From assembly GCF_000829465.1 (NCBI RefSeq), contig NZ_JXAL01000024.1, forward strand, positions 62,001 to 126,000: a DNA stretch of 64,000 nucleotides, in the 5' to 3' direction. Below the pieces are notes generated by a model. It made no database searches and was not told the DNA's origin. It was given only the letters and a program-made list of their open reading frames with translations. This document shows positions 1 to 7,912 of the stretch, one piece after another. The position numbers and the translations under genes were made by a program. Origin of the DNA: Cohnella kolymensis (lineage in GTDB: Bacteria; Bacillota; Bacilli; Paenibacillales; Paenibacillaceae). The stretch's first letter is position 1. Every line of letters begins with the position of its first letter.

Positions 1-1
1 G

Positions 2-910
2 GACAAGGAGATTGCAGCGGTACTTGTTAATCCTCACCTTGTCAAAAAGAACAAAGAAAACCGCGACAATACACGATCTAAAAGTGACAAAAAGGATGCG
101 CTTGTCATTGCAGACATGGTGAAAAATGGCTACTACTCCCCTGTCCGTTTCCATTCCACAGAATACGAAGAACTGCGAGTAATCATGGCAAACCGAGAGA
201 CCGTTGTTAAACGGCTCGTAAGCGCAGTGAATCAGATCCACCGTTGGGTCGACATTGTGTTCCCTGAACTTAGACAGGTCTTCAAAATCTTAACTTGCAA
301 AGGTGCATTGACAACTCTTCGGCTGTTTCCACTTCCCGCCGATCTATGTAAATTAGAGCCTGCCGATGTAATTGCGGGGTGGAAAAAGTCCATGAAACGT
401 CACTCTGGTGTGCGTAGGGCTAAGTTGCTCATCGATCTTGCTGACTTAGCGAGTACTCAACTGCAGAGAATCGAAGCTGAAGCCAAAACCGTACTTGAAT
501 GAATCCCCTATGCGGGTAAAATCCTTGCCATTACTGGCGTAAGTGCGACCGCTTTAGCTGGCGTTTTAGGGGAGTCCGGTGATCTCAGCGGTTATGCCCA
601 CGGGAACTCACTACTACGTCACGCAGGCCTGAATTTGACCGAGGCAAGCTCTGGGAAATGGAAAGGCCAGATGACGTTGAGTAAACGAGGCCGCCCACGT
701 CTACGGCACTTCCTCTACCTAATGACGATGTGCATGGTTATGACCAACAAAGAATTCAAAGCTTTGCATCAACATAACGTTCAGGTTAAAAAGCTTAAAA
801 GAATGAAATCAATTATGAAATTATGCGGAAAGTTGGCCCGACTTTTAGTCGGTTTGGCACGTAGCGAGGAAACTTACAAACCGGATAAAGTGTTTGCACT
901 AGCAGCTTAA
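2..910 (+). pseudogene. IS110-family transposase, 5' truncated by the window, internal TGA
   Basis: The reading frame is open from the first bases and runs to TAA at 908-910. It is interrupted once, by an in-frame TGA at 500-502; both halves are in the same frame. The N-terminal part has VNPHLVKKNKENRD followed by SDKKDALVIADMV, the acidic RuvC-like (DEDD) part of IS110 transposases. After the stop comes IPYAGKILAITGV, the conserved start of the C-terminal Tnp20 domain, then RHAGLNL and the RGRPRLRHFLY region with its basic residues. In relatives the lost residue precedes IPYA, so a C-to-T change in CGA or CAA would explain it (inference). The first catalytic aspartate lies outside the window. 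As read, the enzyme would be split and inactive unless the stop is read through or is a sequence error. Confidence 0.85.
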
Positions 911-1275
911 AAACAAAAACACGCCTCACGCAAGTTGGCGTATTCGCAGGATGACAAAGAAAGCACGGAGTATCGGGATATGTTACGCAAAAGGGCTATG
1001 ACCCGTTCCGTTAGAAAGACCGACCTCCACCCCTTAGATAGGTGTAACGAAGGAATGAAAGGGCTAAGACCCGTTGAGACATGGGAGTGAAAATCGCTAA
1101 GGGCAGCGTGGAGAATACGTGCAGCATATGGAACAAACTGGGTGGATCTACCCCCACCTCTGTTCCCGCATGCCCTCATCGGCTAAACCTAGCTATCCTT
1201 GCTCTCTGCATTCCATCATCCCAATCTAAAGGGGATGAAATCCTGCGAATACACGAGCTTGCGTGAGGAATTCAA
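911..1275 (+). mobile_element. Noncoding tail of the IS110 element with a 29-bp inverted repeat
   Basis: No convincing gene lies between the transposase stop and the next gene. The stretch is closed by an imperfect inverted repeat, 924-952 against 1240-1268, matching at 26 of 29 positions. The arms read CCTCACGCAAG...CGAATACG-type on one side and the complement on the other. Inside are GGGCTATGACCC and GGGCTAAGACCC motifs. In IS1111-group IS110 elements the guide RNA (bridge RNA or seekRNA) is encoded downstream of the transposase, so this tail is the natural candidate. The exact right end of the element is not resolved. A separate small repeat-bounded element is an alternative. Confidence 0.5.
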
Positions 1276-1299
1276 ATGAGGGAGCGTAACAAACAACTT

Positions 1300-1746
1300 T
1301 CACTCCGCCCATTCTTTGTCTAACAACCATGGAAGGTTCGCTTCAAATTCCAGTTGAATAATGGGTTCAGGAAAATCTGGATCTACGCATCTTAATTCAT
1401 AACTAAAGCCTATATTAAAATCTTCAACCTTAGTTAAATTCACATTACTCCACATATCAGTAATTACAGTCGGACCACTCACAATCACGCCAACAATATG
1501 ATACACACCTAAATAAAGAAGTCGTCCATTTTCAGGAACACCATATGAAGTGTAATCACCATCTTTAAATGGATCGATTCCGAGTTGCTGGAAAAATGAC
1601 CGCACCCCATTATTCTTCTTGAGATACAGCCGATAATTCTGACAGCTTAAACAATCACATTGTATTTCGTCATCCATGTCATTATAAAATTTAGATGTTC
1701 GGTCGAAGTCGACTTCGAGTATCCAGTCATTAAGACGGATTTCCAT
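1300..1746 (-). CDS. Hypothetical protein, 148 aa, with CDCLSC cysteine cluster
   Basis: I do not recognise this family. The protein is acidic and soluble, with no signal peptide or membrane segment. Near residue 31 it has a CDCLSCQNY motif, three closely spaced cysteines that could bind a metal. It continues with FFQQLGIDPFKDGDY and a hydrophobic stretch around YLGVYHIVGVIVSGP. The ATG at 1746 follows an AGGAG-type site about 15 bases upstream, which is rather far. It stands alone just beyond the IS110 tail. Function is unknown; small proteins of this kind in Firmicutes are sometimes immunity or phage-accessory proteins, but nothing here proves that. Confidence 0.6.
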   Translation of the reverse strand: MEIRLNDWILEVDFDRTSKFYNDMDDEIQCDCLSCQNYRLYLKKNNGVRSFFQQLGIDPFKDGDYTSYGVPENGRLLYLGVYHIVGVIVSGPTVITDMWSNVNLTKVEDFNIGFSYELRCVDPDFPEPIIQLEFEANLPWLLDKEWAE

Positions 1747-1842
1747 TGTTTCTGAAACACACTCCTAGCTCAACTTTATAAGTCGAACAGGCTGCCGATT
1801 CTGTCGCAACCTGGTGTCATTGTGCTATCGTACCCCGTTAAT

Positions 1843-2085
1843 TTAATGAGCACCTTTGCTGCTTTTGAACCGAAATACGAGCATAATCACAAAAACAACA
1901 ATTAATAAAAATCCAATACACGCTGTTAGAAAAGGATAAATTACAGGGAAGATTATATTTAGATAACCATGAGCAAAAATGTCTGTGTGATAACCCATGG
2001 CCATAAGACCAGTATTAGAGAGCGTGACAAGTCTCACCCCTAACGGATGTCTGATCGGTCCAGGTAGCCGAAATTCTCTTCCCAT
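1843..2085 (-). CDS. Small single-pass membrane protein, 80 aa
   Basis: I chose the ATG at 2085 because AAGGA sits six bases upstream (2092-2097). A longer frame reaching 2172 would run into the neighbouring acetyltransferase gene. The predicted protein starts MGREFRLPGPIRHPLG and has one long hydrophobic segment near residues 45-72 (IIFPVIYPFLTACIGFLLIV), then a basic tail, FRFKSSKGAH. This suggests a type of small membrane protein with a cytoplasmic C-terminus. No family is recognised. It could also be the remaining 3' part of a larger gene, because its upstream frame stays open into the damaged GNAT gene. Confidence 0.4.
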   Translation of the reverse strand: MGREFRLPGPIRHPLGVRLVTLSNTGLMAMGYHTDIFAHGYLNIIFPVIYPFLTACIGFLLIVVFVIMLVFRFKSSKGAH

Positions 2086-2125
2086 ATACGGTCCTTGTAT
2101 AGGTGTAGAAAGTCTTGCAACCTTG

Positions 2126-2557
2126 TTATGTAGTCCATTCCTCACGAAGCATTCCCATCCGAATGGAATCATAATAATTTCCTTTATAAAGACGGCACTT
2201 ACGTATACAACCTTCCATCTTCATTCCTAACTTCTCTGCACAACGAACCATTCTTGGATTGCCAGACCACGTGGTTAACCCTATGCGAACTAAAGGCAAA
2301 GAAGACAATAAGTAGTCTATCCATAACCTTAACGCTTCCGTGCCATATCCTCCGTTCCAATATGCAGCTTGCAGTAAAGTCTTCATTTGTTCGCTTAATT
2401 GTTCGTATGTCTGAAAATTTAATGGAAAATAAGGGGCGTCCCAGTTTTTCCACTCGGGAAACTCTTCACCATAGATGAACGCCCATAAAGTGTGAAGATC
2501 TTCAGTTGTGATATTTCTCAGTGTCACTCTCTCGCCAGTTAATATGATTGAGTTCAT
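2126..2557 (-). pseudogene. GNAT acetyltransferase with internal in-frame deletion
   Basis: The N-terminus (MNSIILTGERVTLRNIT) and C-terminus (WNGGYGTEALRLWIDYL, then VRIGLTTWSGNPRMVRCAEKLGM) are typical RimJ/RimL-type N-acetyltransferase sequence of about 180 residues. Here only 143 remain. The sequence jumps from YEQLSEQMKTLL near residue 62 straight to QAAYWNGGYG, so about 40 residues carrying the central beta strands before the acetyl-CoA loop are missing without loss of frame. The fold core would be disrupted, so the product is probably inactive. An AGGAGG lies upstream of the ATG, with a long spacer. Identification as GNAT is firm; loss of function is inferred from the missing strands. 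Confidence 0.7.
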
Positions 2558-2713
2558 AAGTCTTATAGAGACCTCCTGTACCCGCTTTGTTTGTTGTTAT
2601 TCTTCATTGGGGATGAAAGTCCTTTCTTTCAATTTGCCCGTTGCCTAACAAAAAAAGCAGGCTGCGATGGCGACGGTTCACCGCGCTGTCAGTATCGGCA
2701 AGTTTAATGAAAA

Positions 2714-2739
2714 AAGTCCATCCATTACAGGATGGACTT
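2714..2739 (-). terminator. Rho-independent terminator after the YiaA-like gene
   Basis: A 10-bp stem (AAGTCCATCC / GGATGGACTT, 2714-2723 with 2730-2739) has a short loop. On the minus strand it is followed by a run of T (A run at 2709-2715 on the plus strand). It lies just beyond the stop of the gene ending at 2765. Confidence 0.85.
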
Positions 2740-2764
2740 CCTCATATCATTTGAACGACCCATC

Positions 2765-3241
2765 TTACCCCTGAATGTTCCATCTGGCATCTTGCTCGGC
2801 AAGAATCTCGTTGTCTTCTGCGTTATCTCTCGTCACTTTCTGAACGCCAATGGCGCTATATGATATCAACAGAATAACAGCTATGTAATATCCCTTTACA
2901 TTCAATTCAAACGGTGCGTTGTAAAGGCCAATAAAGAACATCGCAAACCCGATAATCAAACCTGCAAAAGCCATACCTGTGAAAGCTCCTGTGTTCCTCA
3001 TCCGGTGTTTCGGGTTTTCCAAGCGAATGTCTTTATCCTCAGTATTGTCTCGAACGACCTTCTGCACAACGATGCAGGTAATCGTAATCAACACCATGCA
3101 AAGCAGATAATACCCTTTCACATTCAATTCCCAGTCGGCGTTGTACACTCCCAGACAGAATAAAAAGAGACCTGCGCTCAATGCAAAATACGATGCCGCC
3201 GTGAAAGCAGGCGTGTTCCGTTTGCGATATCTCTGATTCAT
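2765..3241 (-). CDS. yiaA: YiaA/YiaB-family inner membrane protein, duplicated
   Basis: This 158-aa protein is built of two similar halves, residues about 8-70 and 82-145. Each has the pattern NT-AFT...GL..F..G.YNA..ELNVKGYY followed by a second hydrophobic segment and the ending QKV.RDN.ED. That is the YiaAB two-helix domain present twice, giving four membrane helices with a polar linker. The role of the family is unknown; members are widespread in bacterial inner membranes. The gene is monocistronic, with a strong terminator downstream and an AT-rich upstream region. The symbol is used by domain similarity only. Confidence 0.8.
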   Translation of the reverse strand: MNQRYRKRNTPAFTAASYFALSAGLFLFCLGVYNADWELNVKGYYLLCMVLITITCIVVQKVVRDNTEDKDIRLENPKHRMRNTGAFTGMAFAGLIIGFAMFFIGLYNAPFELNVKGYYIAVILLISYSAIGVQKVTRDNAEDNEILAEQDARWNIQG

Positions 3242-3524
3242 CTAACGATTCCTCTCCCACTTCAGAATAGAAAGACCTACATCTTTCTCCACTATACAAC
3301 GGAACATCGATAAAATTCTACCCTGCAATTGGTGGGTTTATGGAAATTTTAGGGATTTTGTAACTAGGTATGCGTGAAAAAATGAAATAGGAACACGAAA
3401 AAAAACTTTCCGTTACTTATGGTACAGTTCATCTTATTTTTACTAAATGAATCTGCCCGTTAGGTGAACATGCTGCCGAAATTTAATATTATCCCCTTTG
3501 AGTAGACAGTGCGAAAGAAGCGCA

Positions 3525-3835
3525 CTAATAGTTCCATTTGATTGCTTCGAGTTCTGAGATTCCTTTCATTGTTCGTATCCATTCGATATTACCTGCAAAC
3601 AGTTCAGTACAGCTAAATTCAAGCTGTTTAGTTTGCTTACCTAATATGCATTCAAGATACCCTGTATAACGCGTAGGCACTGCCCGTTTTAAGTTCCGTA
3701 TGTGAAACTGTCTAACCCCCAACGAATAACTATGTCTCCATCAGCAAAGATTGCTTTTAATTTTGCATACGCACCAATATCATCTTCTGCTATCTGAAGG
3801 ATTTCAAACTGTGGAAAGCCACGATTTCGTGTCAT
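3525..3835 (-). pseudogene. Small hypothetical gene broken by a frameshift
   Basis: An ATG at 3835, with GGGAG eight bases or so upstream, opens a 48-codon frame (MTRNRGFPQFEILQIAEDD ... WGLDSFTYGT) ending in TAA at 3689-3691. The following sequence continues in another frame as KRAVPTRYTGYLECILGKQ ... IEWIRTMKGISELEAIKWNY to 3525. The two pieces read as one protein of about 103 residues. They are separated by a one-base shift around the AAAA run at 3687-3692. Neither half has a strong independent start. The family is not recognised. It is either a real frameshift or a base-calling error. Confidence 0.55.
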
Positions 3836-3919
3836 AGTTACTCCCAAGTAAAGGATAATATTTTTAATTAAGCAATTGGCGGCGGCTTTCGCAGGTATTG
3901 GAATATCGTTTAATAAGTT

Positions 3920-4297
3920 TCATTTTTCTAATTCAATATATTCTCTAAGTAATTTCCACTCTCCACTTTCTCTTCGCCAAACAAACATACATTTCGCAGT
4001 ATGAGGTATATTATTTATCTTGTTCGTTTCTGTCCCTACTACTAAAAAATCCTCTCCATCCTTTCGTTTAGTAATAGAAACTGGTTCAAAACTTTTTTCG
4101 GCATCATCATATTGTTTTAAAACATTGTTAATATCATAGTTATAATCATATTGTTCAGGTTTATCAATATTGGAATGAGCCCAATATCCAACGAAATTTT
4201 TAGACATGAAATTCCTAATTTCATCACCATTTTTGCTTATAAATGCTTCATTCCAACACTTAAAATACCCCTCCAACACTTCTTGTATATTATCCAT
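3920..4297 (-). CDS. NTF2-like (SnoaL-type) fold protein
   Basis: The 125-aa protein has the layout of cone-shaped NTF2-like domains: an N-terminal helix (EVLEGYFKCWNEAFISKNGDEIRNF), FVGYW, then beta strands ending in HTAKCMFVWRRESGEWKLLREYIEL. It is more AT-rich than its neighbours, and codon use is correspondingly biased, which could reflect transfer. It starts at the ATG at 4297 with a clear AGGAGG upstream. Such domains act as small isomerases, binding modules or stress proteins; no catalytic residues can be assigned here. It appears to be transcribed alone. Confidence 0.65.
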   Translation of the reverse strand: MDNIQEVLEGYFKCWNEAFISKNGDEIRNFMSKNFVGYWAHSNIDKPEQYDYNYDINNVLKQYDDAEKSFEPVSITKRKDGEDFLVVGTETNKINNIPHTAKCMFVWRRESGEWKLLREYIELEK

Positions 4298-4546
4298 TAA
4301 ACTTCCTCCTTTATTAAGTTTTACAATTAATTATCAGCAATTTCACTTGGACTCAGGCGTTCACCGACATGATGCCCATAGATTTTATCTCAATAAAAGA
4401 ATGGATATCACTTGCCACCATTTTCAAAAGAATATATGAGGAGTCCTAAGTGGATTGCTTAGAGTCCACTATCTCCCTTTAATCTCGGTTCTTATAATAT
4501 ATTAACAAGTCAGTCCATCGATTATTCTCAAAGGAAAACTCTTTCC

Positions 4547-4903
4547 TCACACATTCAAACAGAAATCCTGTCTTTTCAGCAAGCCACGGAAGAGTGAATG
4601 GACTAGATAGTACTCGCCGTAGATGGAAAAGAAGAGCAAAAGCAGCAAAATCACTGGCAATACGGCAATGTTTTTTCGATGACGAAAATATGATCCACCG
4701 ACTTTATAAACGAAGACCAACATAAATAAATAAACGGGGATCGCAGGATAAATGAACAGTATTCCCAAGTTTCCATTGCCTGAAATACCGTGTCCTTCTC
4801 CTCTATATCGTAAGGTAAATAGATCGACCAGAAAAAATAAGACAATGGCTAGAAAAAGAGAAGTAGACAGCACAATCAAGCTGATCTTGAATTGTCTCTG
4901 CAT
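4547..4903 (-). CDS. Small membrane protein, 118 aa
   Basis: Three hydrophobic segments can be seen: residues about 8-30 (SLIVLSTSLFLAIVLFFLV), 47-66 (LGILFIYPAIPVYLFMLVF) and 79-100 (VLPVILLLLLFFSIYGEYYL). A glycine-rich loop lies between the first two and a basic loop (RHRKN) between the last two. No family is recognised. The ATG at 4903 follows a GAGGGTG site. The next gene upstream on the same strand begins at 5106, so it may be the distal member of a small run of membrane-protein genes at 4.5-5.3 kb. Confidence 0.5.
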   Translation of the reverse strand: MQRQFKISLIVLSTSLFLAIVLFFLVDLFTLRYRGEGHGISGNGNLGILFIYPAIPVYLFMLVFVYKVGGSYFRHRKNIAVLPVILLLLLFFSIYGEYYLVHSLFRGLLKRQDFCLNV

Positions 4904-4938
4904 TCATAAATCACCCTCTTATAAGGTGTTGCCACATA

Positions 4939-5106
4939 TTACGTTATAAATTGAACTACTCCAATGGAAATCGATAAGAGTATAAGCACAATAAAAAATC
5001 CTAATATAAAATTTAAAAGTCCCGAGGTTTGTGATTTACGTTGAAGTTGTCTCTCAACACTGGCCAATCGCTCTTTAAGCTCTTGTATTTCTTTTTCATG
5101 TTCCAT
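4939..5106 (-). CDS. 55-aa coiled-coil plus membrane-helix protein
   Basis: This short gene starts with ATG at 5106, preceded by AGGGGG at a good distance, and ends with TAA at 4939-4941. The N-terminal half is highly charged and heptad-like (MEHEKEIQELKERLASVERQ), predicting a coiled coil. The second half (residues about 30-52) is a membrane helix (LLNFILGFFIVLILLSISIG). It resembles small anchored coiled-coil proteins encoded near other membrane genes. No function is assigned. The clear site and amphipathic design support it as real. Confidence 0.55.
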   Translation of the reverse strand: MEHEKEIQELKERLASVERQLQRKSQTSGLLNFILGFFIVLILLSISIGVVQFIT

Positions 5107-5142
5107 GGATTTAGCCCCCCTGCATAGCCACTCGGCACTAAT

Positions 5143-5337
5143 TTAATCCTTTAGAGTCTTTTTAATGATTTTGAAACCAAAGATCACCAGAATTATTAGT
5201 CCAGCTGTGTTCAATATGCTTTTCAGAAAAGAATCAATGCCAAGAATGTTAACAATCAATACATCATGAAGTTCGGGGAGAAGCATGAATACAACTCCGA
5301 CAATAAAAGACACAAAATCACTTAACAACTTTGGCAA
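5143..5337 (-). CDS. Small hydrophobic protein, about 64 aa
   Basis: The frame holds two hydrophobic segments (LLSDFVSFIVGVVFMLLPEL and AGLIILVIFGFKIIKK) and a basic C-terminus. GTG at 5346 would allow 67 residues, but AGAGGTGG overlaps that codon. The TTG at 5337 lies about six bases after the AGGTGG and is the better start. No family is recognised. It could be a holin-like or small stress membrane protein, but that is speculation. It is on the same strand as the two small membrane genes downstream. Confidence 0.4.
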   Translation of the reverse strand: MPKLLSDFVSFIVGVVFMLLPELHDVLIVNILGIDSFLKSILNTAGLIILVIFGFKIIKKTLKD

Positions 5338-5472
5338 AATAGCCACCTCTGTTCTGTTCGTTTAACAAACCGTTTACAGCGTTATTCGATGGCTTAATGA
5401 ATATTCCTGCACAACAAAGGCCACCGTTCGTCACGGCAGCCTTGTGGTTATCCAGTAATGTAGGTGATTTAA

Positions 5473-5883
5473 TCAGGACTGGCCCGCTTGCGGCTCGGAG
5501 GTGAGCATCCAGCTTACCCCGAATTTATCTGTTAATTCGCCGTAGAATATGCCAAATGGCTGAAATTCAAAAGGAAATTTCACATTACCGCCTGCCGCAA
5601 GCTTCTCGAACGCTTCTCTAGCTTCAGCTTCTGTGTTGTATGCAATACTCAGTGAGATCCCTGATCCTTGAGTAGGCGGCTCAACTGCATCAGCCATAAA
5701 AATATTATTTTCTCCAGCAACTGCTATACACATATGCATGACTTTATCCTTAAGCTCATTTTGTACACCCGTTGCCTCTTCATGAGTCAGCACGGAAACG
5801 ACCTCTCCTCCGAGCGATTGTATGTAGAACTCAGCTTGAGACCTCGCATCCTCGGATATAAGATAAGGCTTCAAAGTTCCCAT
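5473..5883 (-). CDS. VOC-superfamily (PhnB/glyoxalase-like) protein
   Basis: The 136-aa protein matches the PhnB-like branch of the vicinal oxygen chelate fold. It has paired beta-alpha-beta-beta-beta modules, beginning LKPYLISEDARSQAEFYIQSLGGEV, with VMHMCIAVAGENNIFMAD in the first half and SLSIAYNTEAEAREAFEKLAAGG then FGIFYGELTDKFGVSWML at the end. The final FGVSWML is characteristic. Metal-binding residues cannot be assigned with confidence. Members include fosfomycin-resistance relatives and demethylase-like proteins of unknown substrate. ATG at 5883 has an AAAGGATG-type site. The gene is monocistronic. Confidence 0.8.
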   Translation of the reverse strand: MGTLKPYLISEDARSQAEFYIQSLGGEVVSVLTHEEATGVQNELKDKVMHMCIAVAGENNIFMADAVEPPTQGSGISLSIAYNTEAEAREAFEKLAAGGNVKFPFEFQPFGIFYGELTDKFGVSWMLTSEPQAGQS

Positions 5884-5956
5884 TTGATATCATCCTTTCG
5901 ATCTCGTTTTAGAATTGTACAAGCTTATTCTGTCACAAATGAACATGTTCCGTTTC

Positions 5957-6262
5957 TTATGGATTGCTATTTTGAAAAACTTCCTCAATGTATTTATTTA
6001 GACGATCAGTAATGTAGATTTTCTCCCCATTGTTAATATGTACGATTCCATCAATGTAACCATTAAATTGATCAATAAGAGTATTACTCCCTGTGTTTGC
6101 TTTACTTCTTATTGTTATAGCAAAATGCTTGCCTGATTCAGAAACACTTGTGTTTCCTAACGCCTTCTTGCCTAACCGTAACTCATTGTAAATAAACTTA
6201 ATGTCCTCTATGTTTGATACTGTTGTTGTTTTCCAGTTATCAGATATATTAGATATGTCCAT
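5957..6262 (-). CDS. Hypothetical protein, 101 aa, coupled to upstream lipoprotein gene
   Basis: The gene begins two bases after the TAG of the upstream lipoprotein gene, in the context TAGTAATGG, with no separate ribosome site. Translation therefore probably depends on the upstream gene. The product is hydrophilic, with no signal peptide or membrane segment, and has a central stretch HFAITIRSKANTG and a C-terminal amphipathic helix (ITDRLNKYIEEVFQN). No family is recognised. The tight coupling suggests the two proteins work together, but their role is unknown. Confidence 0.5.
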   Translation of the reverse strand: MDISNISDNWKTTTVSNIEDIKFIYNELRLGKKALGNTSVSESGKHFAITIRSKANTGSNTLIDQFNGYIDGIVHINNGEKIYITDRLNKYIEEVFQNSNP

Positions 6263-6264
6263 TA

Positions 6265-7059
6265 CTAATGGATGCCGATAAAAGGTCCAATCATGTACAA
6301 GATAGTGATTGTTTTTAATTTATCCGTTCCCGCTGCACCAGGGCTTATGAGATTCTCCTCTGTCCAGTAGCTAATGCGGAACGATGTGCCATCGTCTAAA
6401 TGAATGCGGAGAAACTGCCTCCCTGTGTCACCGAGTCCTTTTCCTTTTTTGTATATTTCATCGAAACCCACATATTCCAACGCAAGGTATTCTTCGATGA
6501 ACTCACTTACCGCTTCTTCAGTAAAATACGAAAGATGATGCCCGTCGTACGTGCTCTCGAAGCTTATTTTGGATACTCTTCCCTCAATATCATATACGTC
6601 GGAAACGGTATGAGCTTTTGGGTTCCCATCCGATTGATATAGCTTCTCTCCAGCGAGAAGCCGAAAAGTCGATTTATAACCCACAACTTCATATACTTTC
6701 GTTCCTTTAGGCAAGAAGGTTGCATCCCCGCTCTTCATTTTATAGCCCATGCATGCGTTATCGGCTAAAGTGTAGCCGATCTCGCCAAGTTCCTTACCCT
6801 TAACGAGCTTTGAAACATCCTGTGAGGTGAAAATCGAATCTGTTTCTCCAATATGGCGGTACTGGATGTCATTCCACATTAAAGCGTCAATATAATCAAT
6901 CTCAGCGTCGGGGCAATGCTTAACTTTGGGATCTTGAATGTCGGCCACGCCGCGGAGATTAACTGAGTCCGCTGAAGCGGCATTGGGTTCGGACCTCGAC
7001 GTACAACCAGAGATACATACGGCTATTAACAATATCAAATAGACAAACTTTTTCATCAT
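6265..7059 (-). CDS. Lipoprotein of unknown function
   Basis: I chose the ATG at 7059 because GAGGGG lies nine bases upstream and the product then starts directly with a lipoprotein signal: MMKKFVYLILLIAVCISGC, with the lipobox ISGC. The mature part (about 245 residues) is polar. It contains a conserved-looking region around ISFESTYDGHHLSYFTEEAV and a C-terminal beta-rich region (RQFLRIHLDDGTSFRISYW). The protein would be anchored on the outer face of the membrane. The family is not recognised. The downstream 101-aa gene is translationally coupled to it. Confidence 0.65.
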   Translation of the reverse strand: MMKKFVYLILLIAVCISGCTSRSEPNAASADSVNLRGVADIQDPKVKHCPDAEIDYIDALMWNDIQYRHIGETDSIFTSQDVSKLVKGKELGEIGYTLADNACMGYKMKSGDATFLPKGTKVYEVVGYKSTFRLLAGEKLYQSDGNPKAHTVSDVYDIEGRVSKISFESTYDGHHLSYFTEEAVSEFIEEYLALEYVGFDEIYKKGKGLGDTGRQFLRIHLDDGTSFRISYWTEENLISPGAAGTDKLKTITILYMIGPFIGIH

Positions 7060-7164
7060 ACCCATATGCCCCTCTCGTACATTCAAAGATCCACACCTAC
7101 ATAAACGCATCATACTGATGTAAAGTTACCGATTTCTACCACATACCGGCCCATTAGTGTAATA

Positions 7165-7187
7165 AAAGCCGCCAGCATGGCGGCTTT
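7165..7187 (-). terminator. Terminator after the GNAT gene
   Basis: A 9-bp perfect stem AAAGCCGCC / GGCGGCTTT has a 5-base loop. It sits just beyond the stop of the GNAT gene at 7221, with TTTTATT following on the minus strand. The symmetry would also allow action on the plus strand. Confidence 0.75.
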
Positions 7188-7220
7188 TGCTTGATATTGA
7201 ACTATCTTCGTCAACTGAAC

Positions 7221-7640
7221 TCATAATTCCATTGTCATAAACACACTATTTGGATCCTCAATGTAATCCGAAAACGGTTCACAATACTGAAACCCAAAAC
7301 TTGCATATAGTCTTCTAGCCGGTTCGAAAGCATCCATTGAGCCCGTTTCCAAACTTAGACGCTGATAGCCACGTCGCTTGGCTTCTTCAATAATGTGTTC
7401 AAGCATTCGCTTGGCAACACCCTTCCTTAAATGTGATGAAGAAGTCCGCATTGATTTTATCTCTCCATGTTGACCATCAAGTTCCTTCATTGCCCCGCAG
7501 CCAACTATTTCATCTTGTTCCCATGCACTCCAGAATGTGATTTCCGGTTTTTTCAATCCTTCAAGATTTAAGGCGTGTACGCTTTCCGGCGGGGAATGAG
7601 TTGCCATACTCTGTAGATGTTCCCCGATTAATGCAGCCAC
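7221..7640 (-). CDS. GNAT-family N-acetyltransferase
   Basis: This is a GNAT enzyme: a central strand (ITFWSAWEQDEIVGCGAMKEL), EIKSMRTSSSHLRKGVAKRMLEHIIEEA carrying the acetyl-CoA loop R-K-G-V-A, then RLSLETGS and the C-terminal ARRLYASFGFQYCEPF. The resemblance is to YafP/PanZ-like acetyltransferases acting on small molecules or proteins; the substrate is unknown. The first usable start is GTG at 7640. However, recognisable protein-like sequence (DIKRDDLTGTAV) continues in frame upstream to about 7675 without ATG, GTG or TTG, so the true start may be an unusual CTG or ATT or may have been lost by mutation. Confidence 0.8.
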   Translation of the reverse strand: MAALIGEHLQSMATHSPPESVHALNLEGLKKPEITFWSAWEQDEIVGCGAMKELDGQHGEIKSMRTSSSHLRKGVAKRMLEHIIEEAKRRGYQRLSLETGSMDAFEPARRLYASFGFQYCEPFSDYIEDPNSVFMTMEL

Positions 7641-7705
7641 TGCAGTTCCAGTTAAATCATCTCGTTTAATATCCAGCCCAACTCACTCCACAGTCTCTGT
7701 CATAT

Positions 7706-7783
7706 TCATATTTTGTCGAAAAAATAACCTATAACAACCCAAATTACTAGCAACAATATGATTAGAGCAATTCTTTGTCTCAT
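7706..7783 (-). CDS. 25-aa hydrophobic mini-protein
   Basis: A very short frame starts with ATG at 7783, preceded by GGAG at a normal distance. It encodes a basic N-terminus (MRQR) followed by one membrane helix (IALIILLLVIWVVIGYFF) and DKI, ending in TGA at 7706-7708. The design is that of a single-pass membrane peptide. It lies between the GNAT gene and the damaged SRPBCC remnant. Too short for family assignment; it may be a chance frame. Confidence 0.35.
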   Translation of the reverse strand: MRQRIALIILLLVIWVVIGYFFDKI

Positions 7784-7855
7784 TGTCTATTCTCCATTGG
7801 TTAATTTCAAGGAAAAGGTTGCTCAGCCGCCCGCTGACATACTGTTAACATAAAA

Positions 7856-7894
7856 AGCACCCCGAAGAATCGGCGGCTGCCGTCTAAGGGTGCT
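7856..7894 (-). terminator. Terminator of the arsR transcript
   Basis: The arms AGCACCC (7856-7862) and GGGTGCT (7888-7894) enclose a GC-rich inner hairpin. The minus strand continues with TTTTTA. It lies just beyond the SRPBCC remnant. Confidence 0.75.
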
Positions 7895-7912
7895 CTCCAT
7901 AGCTGTTGCGAA

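Noticed and set aside
907-1266. Small frames on both strands in the IS110 tail
   Set aside because: No ribosome sites, overlapping each other, and the region is better explained as noncoding tail with inverted repeats.
4445-4475. Weak hairpin AGTGGA...TCCACT as a terminator
   Set aside because: Short stem, long loop and no T-run; not assigned to any gene.
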